A DNA stretch of 20,385 nt from an uncultured Planctomycetaceae bacterium. Lineage in GTDB: Bacteria; Planctomycetota; Planctomycetia; Pirellulales; Pirellulaceae. This document shows positions 1-8,800 of the stretch, one piece after another. Location of the stretch: positions 1 through 20,385 of the forward strand of contig CAIYOB010000896.1 in assembly GCA_903927685.1 (NCBI GenBank). The letters run 5' to 3'. The first letter of the stretch is position 1. Every line of letters begins with the position of its first letter. Under the pieces are notes generated by a model, which was given only the letters and a program-made list of their open reading frames with translations, did no database searches and had not been told where the DNA came from. Position numbers and translations under genes: made by a program.

Positions 1-531
1 CCCGGAATTCTCGCGGTTGGTAAAGCCGCGGACGTGCATCTCGTAGATGATCAAGTCGGCTTGGTGCCGCAAGGGCGCATCGCCTTGCCAATCGAAGGGC
101 GCCTCGCGCGAATCCAGAACGGACAACGGAGCGCGGCCCCAGTTCGAACCAGGCCGGCGGGCCGCCTCGCGGTCAAAGGCGGTGGAAAAATGCACGTCCC
201 GCGCGTACGGGTCCAGCAACAGCTTCTCCGGGTCAAACGCATGCCACTCGACCCCCGGCCCGGGCTTCGGACCGTCGATCTGATAGGCATAGAACTTGGC
301 GCCGGCCAACGCGGCCTGCGGGATCCGGCAGTGCCAGATCGGTCCGGTCTTGTTCCGCAGATGCTCAAAGTCGTACCGAAAAACCGGCGTCACGAGGTCG
401 TCCTCGAAGAATACCAACGCGACCTCTTCGGCATGCTTGGAATAGAGCGCAAAGTTGTAGGCTTCCTCGGACGCGATCCAAGTCGCGCCGAGCGGGGTCG
501 GCGAACCTTCGGTGGATTCCCAGCGGATCAT
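1..531 (-). CDS. glgX: Glycogen debranching enzyme (GlgX/isoamylase type), 5' part only
   Basis: The frame is open from an ATG at 531 to the window edge, giving 177 N-terminal residues; the 3' end lies outside. Translation shows an early-set/CBM48-like N-terminal domain: near the start G-S-P-T-P-L-G-A-T-W, then N-F-A-L-Y-S and V-A-L-V-F-F-E-D-D. It continues with W-H-C-R-I-P, F-Y-A-Y-Q-I-D-G-P and F-D-P-E-K-L-L-L-D-P-Y-A-R, and reaches the start of the GH13 barrel at I-I-Y-E-M-H-V-R-G-F-T. These are standard GlgX/TreX landmarks. Family enzymes hydrolyse alpha-1,6 branches of glycogen in the cytoplasm. Catalytic Asp/Glu residues are beyond the window and cannot be checked. No strong ribosome binding site precedes the ATG. 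The gene is divergent from gltA, and about 280 nt between them must hold both promoters. Family assignment is confident; debranching rather than another CBM48-GH13 activity is inferred. Confidence 0.88.
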   Translation of the reverse strand, partial: MIRWESTEGSPTPLGATWIASEEAYNFALYSKHAEEVALVFFEDDLVTPVFRYDFEHLRNKTGPIWHCRIPQAALAGAKFYAYQIDGPKPGPGVEWHAFDPEKLLLDPYARDVHFSTAFDREAARRPGSNWGRAPLSVLDSREAPFDWQGDAPLRHQADLIIYEMHVRGFTNRENSG

Positions 532-706
532 GCAGTATCTCACAACAGCGAAACTGTGCACCGTGACAACTCGGCAGCGCCGTGCAAGTTTAACACAAAA
601 GCAGCACCGCTGCCTGTTGGCCACCGAGGTCGGATCACCGCATTTGGGCCGGGCCGGAGGGTCGGGCGGATTGCGCCAGGACATTCCGCCGGGACTTGCT
701 GCCGCC

Positions 707-736
707 TTGAGCAACCGGGGCTCCGACGATTACACT
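707..736 (+). promoter_or_regulatory. Candidate sigma70-like promoter for gltA
   Basis: TTGAGC (707-712) and TACACT (731-736) are separated by 18 nt. They would start transcription near 743 and leave a leader of about 70 nt before the gltA start. Both hexamers match the consensus at four of six positions. There is no experimental support, and the region is GC-rich enough for chance matches. Confidence 0.35.
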
Positions 737-811
737 ATGGGACGTCCGCCTTGGCCGGTCACCACCTCTCCCGGCAAGGCCGTTCCTAAACCTGCGGCAA
801 GGAGAACGATG

Positions 812-2098
812 ATGTCCGAAAAAGCGGTGTTGACATTTGGAGATAAACGAATCGAGTTACCCGTTCTCACGGGAACGGACGGCGAGGTGGCGGTCGATAT
901 CAGCAAGCTACGCGACCAAACCGGCATGATCACCTATGACCCGGGACTGGGGAACACGGCAGCCTGCCAGAGTTCGGTCACGTACATCGACGGGGACAAG
1001 GGAATCCTCCGCTATCGCGGCATCCCGATCGAACAGTTCACGAACAAGCCGAATTTCGTCGAAGTCGCCTGGCTGCTGATCTTCGGCCGATTGCCCAAGC
1101 GTGACGAACTGCAGGCGTTCAGCGACCGGCTGACCGAAAATGAACTCCTGCACGAGGGCCTCAAGCACCAATTCCAGCACATTCCCGTCGACGCGCCCCC
1201 AATGGCGATCCTGTCGGCGACCTTGAACAACTTGGCCTGCTACCATCAACAGTTCCTCGCCTTGGACGACGTCGAGGCCCTGACCGAGGCCGCCGCACGG
1301 CTGATTAGCAAGGTCCGCACCATCGCCGCCTTCTCCTATCGCCGGTCGCGTGGCTGGCCGTTCATCTATCCCGACCCGAAACTACGGTACTGTGCGAACT
1401 TCCTGCACATGATGTTCTCCATCCCGTACCAGCAGTACGTAGTGACACCGGAGGTCGAGGACGCGCTGAACTTGATCTTCATCCTGCATGCGGATCATGA
1501 ACAGAACTGCAGCACGTCGACCGTCCGCACGGTCGGTTCGGCCCGCGCGAACGTGTTCGCCTCGTGCGCCGCCGGCGTCAGCGCCCTGTGGGGACCGCTG
1601 CACGGCGGGGCGAATGTCGAAGTTCTGCAGATGCTGGAACGGATCCACGCCGGTGGTCTGTCGGCCGATGACTGCATCAAGGCCGCCAAGGACAAAACGA
1701 ATCCCTTCCGCCTGTTCGGCTTCGGCCACCGGGTCTACAAGAACTACGATCCGCGAGCCAAGATCCTCCGCGAGTGCTGCGACCGGGTGTTCGCCAAGTT
1801 GAACCGCCAGGACCCGCTGCTGGACATCGCCCGCAAGCTGGAGGAACTGGCCCTGCAAGACCCGTACTTCGTCGACCGCAAGCTCTATCCCAACGTGGAT
1901 TTCTACAGCGGCATCCTGCTCCGCGCGATGGGCATCCCCACCAACGCGTTCACCGTCTGTTTCGCCATCGGCCGTCTGCCCGGCTGGATCGCCCATTGGA
2001 AGGAACAGCACGAGGACGCCACAACTCGCATCATCCGCCCGCGGCAGGTGTACAAGGGCAACGATGTGACGAATTACGTGCCGATGGACCAGCGTTAA
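812..2098 (+). CDS. gltA: Citrate synthase (hexameric bacterial type)
   Basis: The enzyme condenses oxaloacetate and acetyl-CoA to citrate, the entry step of the TCA cycle, in the cytoplasm. The product has 428 residues, close to the 427 of the E. coli enzyme, and is collinear with it. The signature G-F-G-H-R-V-Y-K-N-Y-D-P-R is present. Active-site residues are visible: H-A-D-H-E-Q-N (His226, His229), G-P-L-H-G-G (His264), G-H-R (His306) and P-N-V-D-F-Y-S-G (Asp363). Two adjacent ATGs occur at 809 and 812. The Shine-Dalgarno AAGGAG at 799-804 lies 7 nt from the second and 4 nt from the first, so 812 is preferred. The frame is open upstream to 512, but that extension has no homology-like features. 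It is a single-gene unit divergent from glgX, with no other TCA gene beside it. Confidence 0.97.
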   Translation: MSEKAVLTFGDKRIELPVLTGTDGEVAVDISKLRDQTGMITYDPGLGNTAACQSSVTYIDGDKGILRYRGIPIEQFTNKPNFVEVAWLLIFGRLPKRDELQAFSDRLTENELLHEGLKHQFQHIPVDAPPMAILSATLNNLACYHQQFLALDDVEALTEAAARLISKVRTIAAFSYRRSRGWPFIYPDPKLRYCANFLHMMFSIPYQQYVVTPEVEDALNLIFILHADHEQNCSTSTVRTVGSARANVFASCAAGVSALWGPLHGGANVEVLQMLERIHAGGLSADDCIKAAKDKTNPFRLFGFGHRVYKNYDPRAKILRECCDRVFAKLNRQDPLLDIARKLEELALQDPYFVDRKLYPNVDFYSGILLRAMGIPTNAFTVCFAIGRLPGWIAHWKEQHEDATTRIIRPRQVYKGNDVTNYVPMDQR

Positions 2099-2141
2099 GC
2101 GAAGATCCTCCCCCCTTATCTTTCTCGTGATCTTTCACTTT

Positions 2142-2171
2142 ATCTCCCCGCAGCCTCGCAGCCAGGGAGAT
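2142..2171 (+). terminator. Weak hairpin downstream of gltA
   Basis: ATCTCCC (2142-2148) and GGGAGAT (2165-2171) form a perfect 7-bp inverted repeat with a 16-nt loop, 44 nt after the gltA stop. A run of G and a short GTTTC follow, but there is no proper U tract. It could end gltA transcription or be incidental. I see nothing else of note in 2099-2324. Confidence 0.3.
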
Positions 2172-2324
2172 GAGCCGGGGGAGTTTCTAGATGCTCAGCA
2201 CGACTTGCAGGTGCGACGGGAGCAGCACAACCGGCAGGCGGGCGAAGTCGCCGAGGCGACCTGTTCGGCAGCCAAGCCGTCCAGGACAGTAAGACCGACC
2301 GCGACGCCGACTCGGACGTCTCGT

Positions 2325-2948
2325 TTACGCCTGTTTTCGCCTGCGCCGACTGCGGAAGGTCGATACAACGGATGCCGCCCCAAACGCCAGCAGCGACAGC
2401 CCTACCGTGCCAGGTTCGGGGGTGACGATGAGCGTCGCCGCTGCACCCGGAGTGATCAGGCCATCAAGGATGGTACCCTGCCCCGTGATAATGTTGTCAA
2501 TACCGGAATCCAAGTCAGTTACGCCAATAGTCGTCGTTCCCAACGCTAATCCCGTGAAAGTAAACGTGCCCAACCAGATGCGGTCATTGACAGGGTAGAC
2601 AAACGAGCTGGAAAGATCGGTCGCTTGGTCGAGTTCTGCCGCGGTGCCCGTCACGACTTTAGAAAGAATGAGCAAATCATCAAACCCAGGGTTCTGCTGA
2701 ATGTCGCCTGCCGACTGAACGGCAGCAATTCCGCCCGGACTATTGAAGGACACCTGAATCCCCGCAAAAGCCAGGCCTTCATCCGTGAGGATCGTGGTAG
2801 TGCCGGTCTGACTTAGATACACCTGAATGTCAACCGTCTGTCCCACTCCGCCAATGTTGATCGACGTCTCCGGCGCGCCCCCTACGGCGAATTCGACGAC
2901 AACGCGAAGCCCGCCCAGTATGCAACAAGCGGATTCGCCAATTGTGCG
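2325..2948 (-). pseudogene. PEP-CTERM protein lacking its signal peptide (5'-truncated)
   Basis: The C-terminus is a clear PEP-CTERM sorting tail: V-T-P-E-P-G-T-V-G-L, a hydrophobic segment (S-L-L-A-F-G-A-A-S-V-V-S) and a basic end (R-S-R-R-R-R-K-Q-A). In the family this tail is processed by an exosortase for envelope export. The preceding region, with V-D-I-Q-V-Y-L-S-Q-T-G and F-A-G-I-Q-V-S-F-N-S-P-G-G, resembles a beta-sandwich (cohesin-like) secreted domain. The only standard start codon in the frame is GTG at 2846, which would begin inside that domain. Reading further upstream gives plausible mature-protein sequence (G-G-L-R-V-V-V-E-F-A-V-G-G-A-P) back to about 2917, then unrelated residues and a TGA at 2951-2949. 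No signal peptide can be found, so an exosortase substrate could not be exported. I therefore call it a remnant. A real CDS from the GTG (173 aa) remains possible. Confidence 0.65.
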
Positions 2949-3600
2949 TCATTCGCCGGCGGCGCCGCCACTGCCGGCGGTGCGGCGTCGCGAGCCTCAC
3001 TGCGGCCGCGGTCCGGATTGCCGCGTGGGGGGCAACCTCCGCGGCGAACTCAGGCAGCGCGATCTCCCACGGCATCAGCTCCGTCTCCTCCCGAAACACC
3101 CGCTCGAACAGCAGGGGAACCAACGCCACGTCGCCATCGCTCGCCGCCCACGTAGATCCGCCAGCCCGCTGATCCAGGGGCTCGGCATCCAACCGCGTAG
3201 GACGGGGCTCCGCCCCGTCCTGCCACCAGTCGTCCGTTCGATCGGGGACGTGTTTGATTCCCCTCTCACAACGGCCGCGAAACTCCAGCCGTACGATCTC
3301 CCGCAACCCTGGCACCAGCGGCTTGCCGCCCGCGCCGACCAGTCCCACCCGAGGCTGCCCTGCAGCGATCAACGTCGCTGCCTCCCACGTTCGCGCCCGC
3401 GGACTGGACGGCCAACGGCACCGTAACCCAGCCGTCGGCAATCGCCGGTGTGGCCGCTGCGAGGCGGAACTGCCGATCCGCGCCACTGCCCACCGGCAAG
3501 ACCGAGACGTGCCGGTTGTTCGGCACAACGGCTCGTCCAGTCCCAGCCCTTCCTGCAAGATCCAGAACGCTTCGGCCCATCTTCGGCCCCCAGTTGGCAT
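2949..3600 (-). pseudogene. Frameshifted coding remnant of unknown family
   Basis: No single frame gives a convincing protein, but coherent stretches alternate between two minus-strand frames. One frame gives F-W-I-L-Q-E-G-L-G-L-D-E-P near 3560. A second gives V-S-V-L-P-V-G-S-G-A-D-R-Q-F-R and then A-D-G-W-V-T-V-P-L-A-V-Q between about 3520 and 3390. The first frame resumes with P-R-V-G-L-V-G-A-G-G-K-P-L and R-E-I-V-R-L-E-F-R-G-R-C-E-R-G, then A-L-V-P-L-L-F-E-R-V-F near 3110 and L-M-P-W-E-I-A-L-P-E near 3070. This is what a gene looks like after at least two indels. I do not recognise the family. It runs directly into the truncated PEP-CTERM frame downstream and contains the palindrome at 3199-3221. 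The alternative is non-coding GC-rich sequence with chance open frames. Confidence 0.4.
3199..3221. repeat. Perfect 10-bp GC palindrome with 3-nt loop
   Basis: AGGACGGGGC (3199-3208) and GCCCCGTCCT (3212-3221) are exact reverse complements around TCC. It sits inside the coding remnant. It resembles the short 'gacggggc..gccccgtc' palindromes dispersed through many planctomycete genomes (recollection, not searched). No other copy occurs in this window. Confidence 0.6.
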
Positions 3601-3621
3601 CGCCAGCTCGGAATGCTGGCG
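3601..3621. repeat. 7-bp inverted repeat with 7-nt loop
   Basis: CGCCAGC (3601-3607) and GCTGGCG (3615-3621) flank TCGGAAT at the upstream end of the decayed region. There is no adjacent U run on either strand, so it is not a convincing intrinsic terminator. From 3622 to 3884 I see no gene and only weak promoter-like matches. Confidence 0.45.
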
Positions 3622-3884
3622 TCCTGGGCCGTCGCCGATTGAGCCTGGCAGTTATTCCCTCGCAAGGCGGTCCTCACAGGTGCATTTCAAGTTCGACAGT
3701 ATTCTCGGCACAGTGGATTACGCCTCGGTTGCAGGTCCGCAGAAAATGCCTCGAAGCGAATACTACCTTGGGCGGCAACTCGAGGAGCATACAGTGCCTG
3801 GGAGGATGGGATGACAGAAAGCTCTGCCACTTGACCAAGGCAACCTGAAAATGGTCGAATAACGCGCCACAGGAGGACCGAGCT

Positions 3885-5756
3885 ATGATGCGCACCGTGA
3901 AGCCGAGTTTGGGGTTGTTGTGGTTGGTTCTGGCGAGCGGGCTCGCAGCCCCTGTCGGAGCTGACTCTGCCGCTCCCAGCATGTTGTCGTTCCTGAAGGA
4001 GCGGCAAGCTGTCCGTCATCAGCGGGTCCCGCGCGAGGTGCTGGCTTTCTACTACACGTGGTACGGGCGGCCGGAGCGGCAGGGAGGTTGGGTCCATTGG
4101 GGTGGCGAAGATCCCGCCGCGCATGAGATTCCCCAGTCGACGCACTATCCGGCCAAGGGCGCCTACGACTCGCACGACCGGGAGATCATCGAGGGCCATA
4201 TCGACCAGGCCAAACGCCATGGGCTGACCGGTTTCATTGCTACGTGGTGGGGACAGGGCACCTATGACGACCGGGCCTTGGCCACGCTGCTGGAGCGTGC
4301 CGCCGACAAGCACTTCAAGGCGACGGTGTACTGGGAGACGGCTCCGGGCAAGGGAGCGGCGCAGATCGAGCGGGCGGTCGACGACCTGCTGTACGTGCTG
4401 CAGCGATACGGAGGGGCGGATGCATTTCTGAAGGTGGACGGAAAGCCCGTGGTGTTCGTCTACGGCCGCGTCATGGGCGAGGTGCCACTGACCTCGTGGC
4501 CTGCCATCATCCACGGCGTCCGCCAGCGGTACGGCCGCGATTTCTTGTTGATCGCCGATGGCTACAACGAGTCGTACGCGCGGCTGTTCGACGGCGTCCA
4601 TACCTACAACATCTGCGACTGGGTGCGCGATCAAAGCCCGGAGGATTTGCGGCGGTCGAGTGCGGCGTCCTTCTCCGCCGCCGTGCAACTGGCCAAATCG
4701 CAGGGCAAGATCAGCTGCGTGACGATCATTCCCGGATACGACGACACCAAGATCCGCCAGCCGGGCCTGAAGGCCGAACGCCAAGACGGGAAGACCTACC
4801 AGGTGCTGTGGGACGAGGCCATCCGGGCCGATCCCGACTGGGTGCTGATCACCTCGTGGAACGAGTGGCACGAGGGCTCGGAGATCGAACCCAGCTGGGA
4901 GGACGGTGACCGGTACCTGCAACTCACGAAACCCTCCGCGGAGCGGTTTCGGGCGAGCCCCTACAGCCGTGTGCCCGTGCCGGATTCGCCGGCAGGTCTG
5001 ACGCCGGAGCAGGCCCAATCGCTGCGCGAACTGTACCAGGGCCGGTCGATCGGCGTGCTGCCCAACTACGGACCCCAGGTCGTGTTCTGGCTGGCCGACG
5101 TCGGCATTTCGCTCCGGGAACTGAGTTGGCAAGAGGTGCTCGATCCGCAGGTCCTGGACGCGAAACGACTGCCGATCCTGCTGTACGCCAGCGACGAGCA
5201 CTATGTGCGGACGATGCATCAGGACGGCGACGTCGAAGCGGCCCTGGGGCGTTATCTGGAAGGCGGCGGCCTGCTGCTGGCGTTCTCGCCTGAACCCTAT
5301 CCGTTCTTCTACGACGAGAGCGGCCAGCCGAATATCGCCGCGGGCCGACTGGGCTTTCCGATCCTCGGCAGCGGGCGGGCCATCCGGAGCGAATTGCCGG
5401 AGCGGGCTTTCATTCGGGCGTGGGAGTCGCCGCCGGCGGATGTTCCATTGACGTTTCGCGTTGATTGCGAGCGGTTGCCTGGCCTGCCGGCGACAGCGGC
5501 GTTCCCGGCCAGCGGCGATCGGCGCTGGCGTCCTGCCACGGAAGCCTTGACCGCGCCGGGGGACGTGTATCTGCCACTGGCTCGGTTGAGCGACGCCGAG
5601 GGCCATGTGTACGGCGACGGTATCGTGTACGTCGAACACCGCGATTCGACGCCCAAGGGTGGGCGCAACCTGTACGTCTGGATGCGCATGCCGGATGTGC
5701 TGGGTACGCACCAGACGCTGCTGTCGATCTTCCGCTTTGCGGCGCGAAGTTTGTAG
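3885..5756 (+). CDS. Secreted GH99-like glycosidase (endo-alpha-mannosidase/mannanase family)
   Basis: The protein has 623 residues. A signal peptide spans about 1-26 (hydrophobic L-L-W-L-V-L-A-S-G-L, cleavage near V-G-A). The barrel domain, about 50-355, carries GH99 hallmarks: F-Y-Y-T-W-Y-G (55-61), V-H-W-G-G (70-74), Y-D-S-H-D (94-98), T-G-F-I-A-T-W-W-G (115-123) and S-W-N-E-W-H-E-G (324-331). Glu327 and Glu330 match the E-x-x-E pair known as catalytic in bacterial GH99. Family enzymes cleave internal alpha-mannosidic bonds with retention. The C-terminal region (about 370-623), with G-V-L-P-N-Y-G-P-Q and G-G-G-L-L-L-A-F-S-P, looks like an accessory Rossmann/beta module and has no clear assignment. 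An AGGAGG at 3871-3876 lies 8 nt before the ATG; a second ATG follows directly. The PQQ fusion gene starts 102 nt downstream in the same direction, suggesting co-transcription. Mannan specificity is inferred from the family. Confidence 0.85.
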   Translation: MMRTVKPSLGLLWLVLASGLAAPVGADSAAPSMLSFLKERQAVRHQRVPREVLAFYYTWYGRPERQGGWVHWGGEDPAAHEIPQSTHYPAKGAYDSHDREIIEGHIDQAKRHGLTGFIATWWGQGTYDDRALATLLERAADKHFKATVYWETAPGKGAAQIERAVDDLLYVLQRYGGADAFLKVDGKPVVFVYGRVMGEVPLTSWPAIIHGVRQRYGRDFLLIADGYNESYARLFDGVHTYNICDWVRDQSPEDLRRSSAASFSAAVQLAKSQGKISCVTIIPGYDDTKIRQPGLKAERQDGKTYQVLWDEAIRADPDWVLITSWNEWHEGSEIEPSWEDGDRYLQLTKPSAERFRASPYSRVPVPDSPAGLTPEQAQSLRELYQGRSIGVLPNYGPQVVFWLADVGISLRELSWQEVLDPQVLDAKRLPILLYASDEHYVRTMHQDGDVEAALGRYLEGGGLLLAFSPEPYPFFYDESGQPNIAAGRLGFPILGSGRAIRSELPERAFIRAWESPPADVPLTFRVDCERLPGLPATAAFPASGDRRWRPATEALTAPGDVYLPLARLSDAEGHVYGDGIVYVEHRDSTPKGGRNLYVWMRMPDVLGTHQTLLSIFRFAARSL

Positions 5757-5858
5757 CGTCCCGGCGGGTTCCGGGCGCCGGCCGGAATCCGATCAGATGC
5801 AGACGCGGCCAGGTCGACGGAGCCGCGGTCGGCGGCCGCGGTCCACGGGAGGAACGCC

Positions 5859-8800
5859 TTGATCGGACTCCGCTATTCTGTCTTGCTGTTCACGTGGCTC
5901 GCCGCGTCCCCCGCCTTCGGCTCCGACTGGCCGACCTACCAGCACGACGTCCGCCGCAGCGGCTATTCGGACGAGCCGTTGGATGCGTCGCGGCTGCGTG
6001 CCGCGTGGACTTGGCGTTCTCCGCAGCCCCCGCAGCCGGCGTGGGGCGGGCCGGCGCGGTGGGATGCCTACGCGGGCCACCGCGATCTGCCGTCAATGCG
6101 CAACTATGACCTGGCCTTTCACGCGATTGCGGTCGGCGACGCGGTCTACTTCGGATCGTCGGCCGACGATACCGTGCGGTGCCTGGATGCGGCCAACGGC
6201 CGACTCGTCTGGTCGTTTACGACGGGCGGCCCCGTGCGTCTCGCTCCCACTTGGTCGGAAGGCCGCGTGTATTTCGGCTCGGACGACGGCTATGCCTATT
6301 GCCTGCGAGCGGACTCGGGCCAGTTGCTGTGGAAGTTCCAGCCGCCGGGATTGGACAGTCGACCGCAAATCTTGAACGACGGCCGCTTGATCCCGCTGCA
6401 TCCTTGCCGCACCGGCATGCTGGTGGACGGCGCCACGGCGTACTGCGGCTACGGGCTGCTGCCGTGGGAAGACACGTACTTGTGCGCGCTGGACGCGGCG
6501 ACGGGACAGCCCGCAGGTCCCGGCCGGTACATCCGCAAACTGCCAGCCCTGACGCTGGAGGCGTCACCGGCCGCCATGGCCGACACGCTCGTATTCCCTC
6601 AGGGCCGCATTGCGCCGCAACTGTTCCGTCGCAGCGACGGGGCCGATCAAGGCCAGCTGAAAAACAGCGGCGGCGGCTCGCTGGTCGTCGTCGCCCTCGA
6701 CTCGACGATCTTCCACGGGCCCGCGGCGGAACCTCGCCAGGGCGAACTCCGCCGCAGCGATCCGCGCACACTGGAGACGATCGTCGGGCACGGCCGCGGC
6801 AAGGCGATCGTGTGCGCCGGCCCGGTCTGCTATCTGCTGACGGACGATTCGCTGGTCGCGTCGGATCTGGCCAGCCGCCGGCAGTTGTGGCTCGTGCCCA
6901 GTGAATATCCGTACGCTTTGATCGCCGCGGGCGAGACCTTGTTTGCCGGCGGCGACGACCAGGTCGCGGCGCTCGACGCACGCGACGGGCGCATCGTCTG
7001 GCGCCAGCCGGTGCAAGGCCACGCCTGCGGCCTGGCGGCCGCCCGAGGGCGACTGCTGGTCAGCACGGACGAAGGTGCCATACACTGCTTCGACAGCTCG
7101 GCCGCAGCTGCCCCCACGACGGAATCGAAGTCCACGGCCGGCGCTCCCGCGAGCCCGGCCTCGGCGGAGCCGCATCCGGAAGAGCCGCTCGCGAACATCG
7201 CACCGTCGGACGAACCCGGCCTGCTCGGCCGCTGGGTTTTCCAATCGCCGCACATCCAGGGCGATGCCGTTCGTGATTGGGCGGGCCGTACCGACGCCCA
7301 CACGCTGAGCGGCGTCCGACTGGAGCGGGTGGGCCGCTTTCAGGCGCTGGTGGCCGACGGCCGCACCCAGAGCGTCCGCATCGCCGACGATTACCGTCGC
7401 GTGCCGGTGCCCAGCGGTCGGATGACGGCCGAAGCCTGGGTGCGCGTCGACCAGCCGCTGGCCTGGGGTGGCATCGTCGGCGCTATCCAAGACAACGGCA
7501 GCGACGAACACGGCTGGCTGCTGGGCTACTGTAACTCGAGGTTCAGTTTCGCCCTGGCCGGTGCTCAGGGAAACGGCCGGCTGACTTACCTGAACGCGGA
7601 CGCGGATTTTGCCACGGGCCGCTGGTATCACGTCGTGGGCACGTACGACGGCGCGGCGATGAAGCTGTACGTCGACGGAGCCCTGGCCGGATCGTCGTCC
7701 GTACAGCGGGGTGACATCCGCTACCCGCCGCAGGCGTTCTATGAGATCGGCGCGTACCACGACAAGGACGAGTACTTTCGGCTGACGGGGCGGATTCACG
7801 AAGTGCGCGTGTTTGACCTCGCGCTGACGGCCGACCAGGTAGCCGCTCACTACGCCGCCGTGGCCGACCGATTTCCGCAGCCCGCGCCGACTCCGGAACA
7901 CCGTCCCCTGCCACTGGCCGCCGGCCCGTGGCTGCAGTTCAGCGAACCCGGCACGGCCGTGGTGCGTTGGAAGTCGCATTCGCCTACGGCCAGCGTGCTG
8001 GAATACGGAGCAGATGATGCCGTTCAGCGAATGGTCGAGCCAGCGATGAAAACCGAGCACGAACTGCGGCTGACCGGCCTGCGGCCGAACCGCAGGTACT
8101 GGTACGCGATCCGCAACGAAGCGGAAGATCCGCCGGCGGCGACCGAGCGGTTCGAGTGCGATACGTTCCACAATTACACGCTGGGGCCGATCGCCGGCGA
8201 CGCCGAGGCGCGCTTCGACGACGCGTCCGGCAGCTTTTCGCGGGCGGCGGACGAAATCCTGAGACGGACCGAGGCCCGGAGCGGGATCTGCCTGGTGTAC
8301 GGCTCGGGCGACGGCCGTCTGGCGTATCAACTGGCCCGCCGCAGCAGCTTGCGCGTGATCGGCGTGGACGAGGATGAAGCGCGCGTCGAGGCCTCGCGCG
8401 CCGCCCTGCTGGCCGCCGGGGTCTACGGATCTCGCGTGGCGCTGCACAGCGTCCCGAGCCTGGACAGCCTGCCGATGATCGGCCGGTTTGCCAATCTGGT
8501 GGTGTCCGAACGCGTGCTGGTGGACGGCGTCGCTTGCGGTCAGGCGGCCGAGATGCGGCGCGTCCTGCGTCCCGATGGCGGTGTCGCGTGCCTGGGCCAG
8601 CCGGCCGGGGTGGGCCGAACGCTGGACGCCGAGGTCCTGCGGACTTGGCTGGCCGCCGGTTCGATTCCCGCGAACGTATCGGCGGATGCCGGGGGAGTAT
8701 GGGCCCTGTATACGGAGCCGCCATTGGCCGGCATTGGCCAGTGGACGCACTTGTACGGCAGCGCCGACAATTCGGCGTACGGCGGGGAGCAGTTGGGCGG

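Noticed and set aside
512..811. Extended N-terminus for citrate synthase
   Set aside because: The extra 100 residues have no family counterpart, overlap the glgX start and candidate promoter, and a Shine-Dalgarno directly precedes the ATG at 812.
2127..3426. Plus-strand open frames of 140 and 199 codons
   Set aside because: They lack ribosome binding sites and domain-like sequence, are Arg/Pro-rich, and lie opposite the PEP-CTERM tail and the minus-strand coding remnant.
3768..3795. TTGGGC-16-TACAGT as a promoter for the GH99-like gene
   Set aside because: The -35 matches only three of six positions and the region offers several equally weak alternatives.
3687..5711. Minus-strand open frame of 674 codons opposite the GH99-like gene
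   Set aside because: It is an antisense shadow: composition is artefactual and the opposite strand has a ribosome binding site, signal peptide and catalytic motifs.
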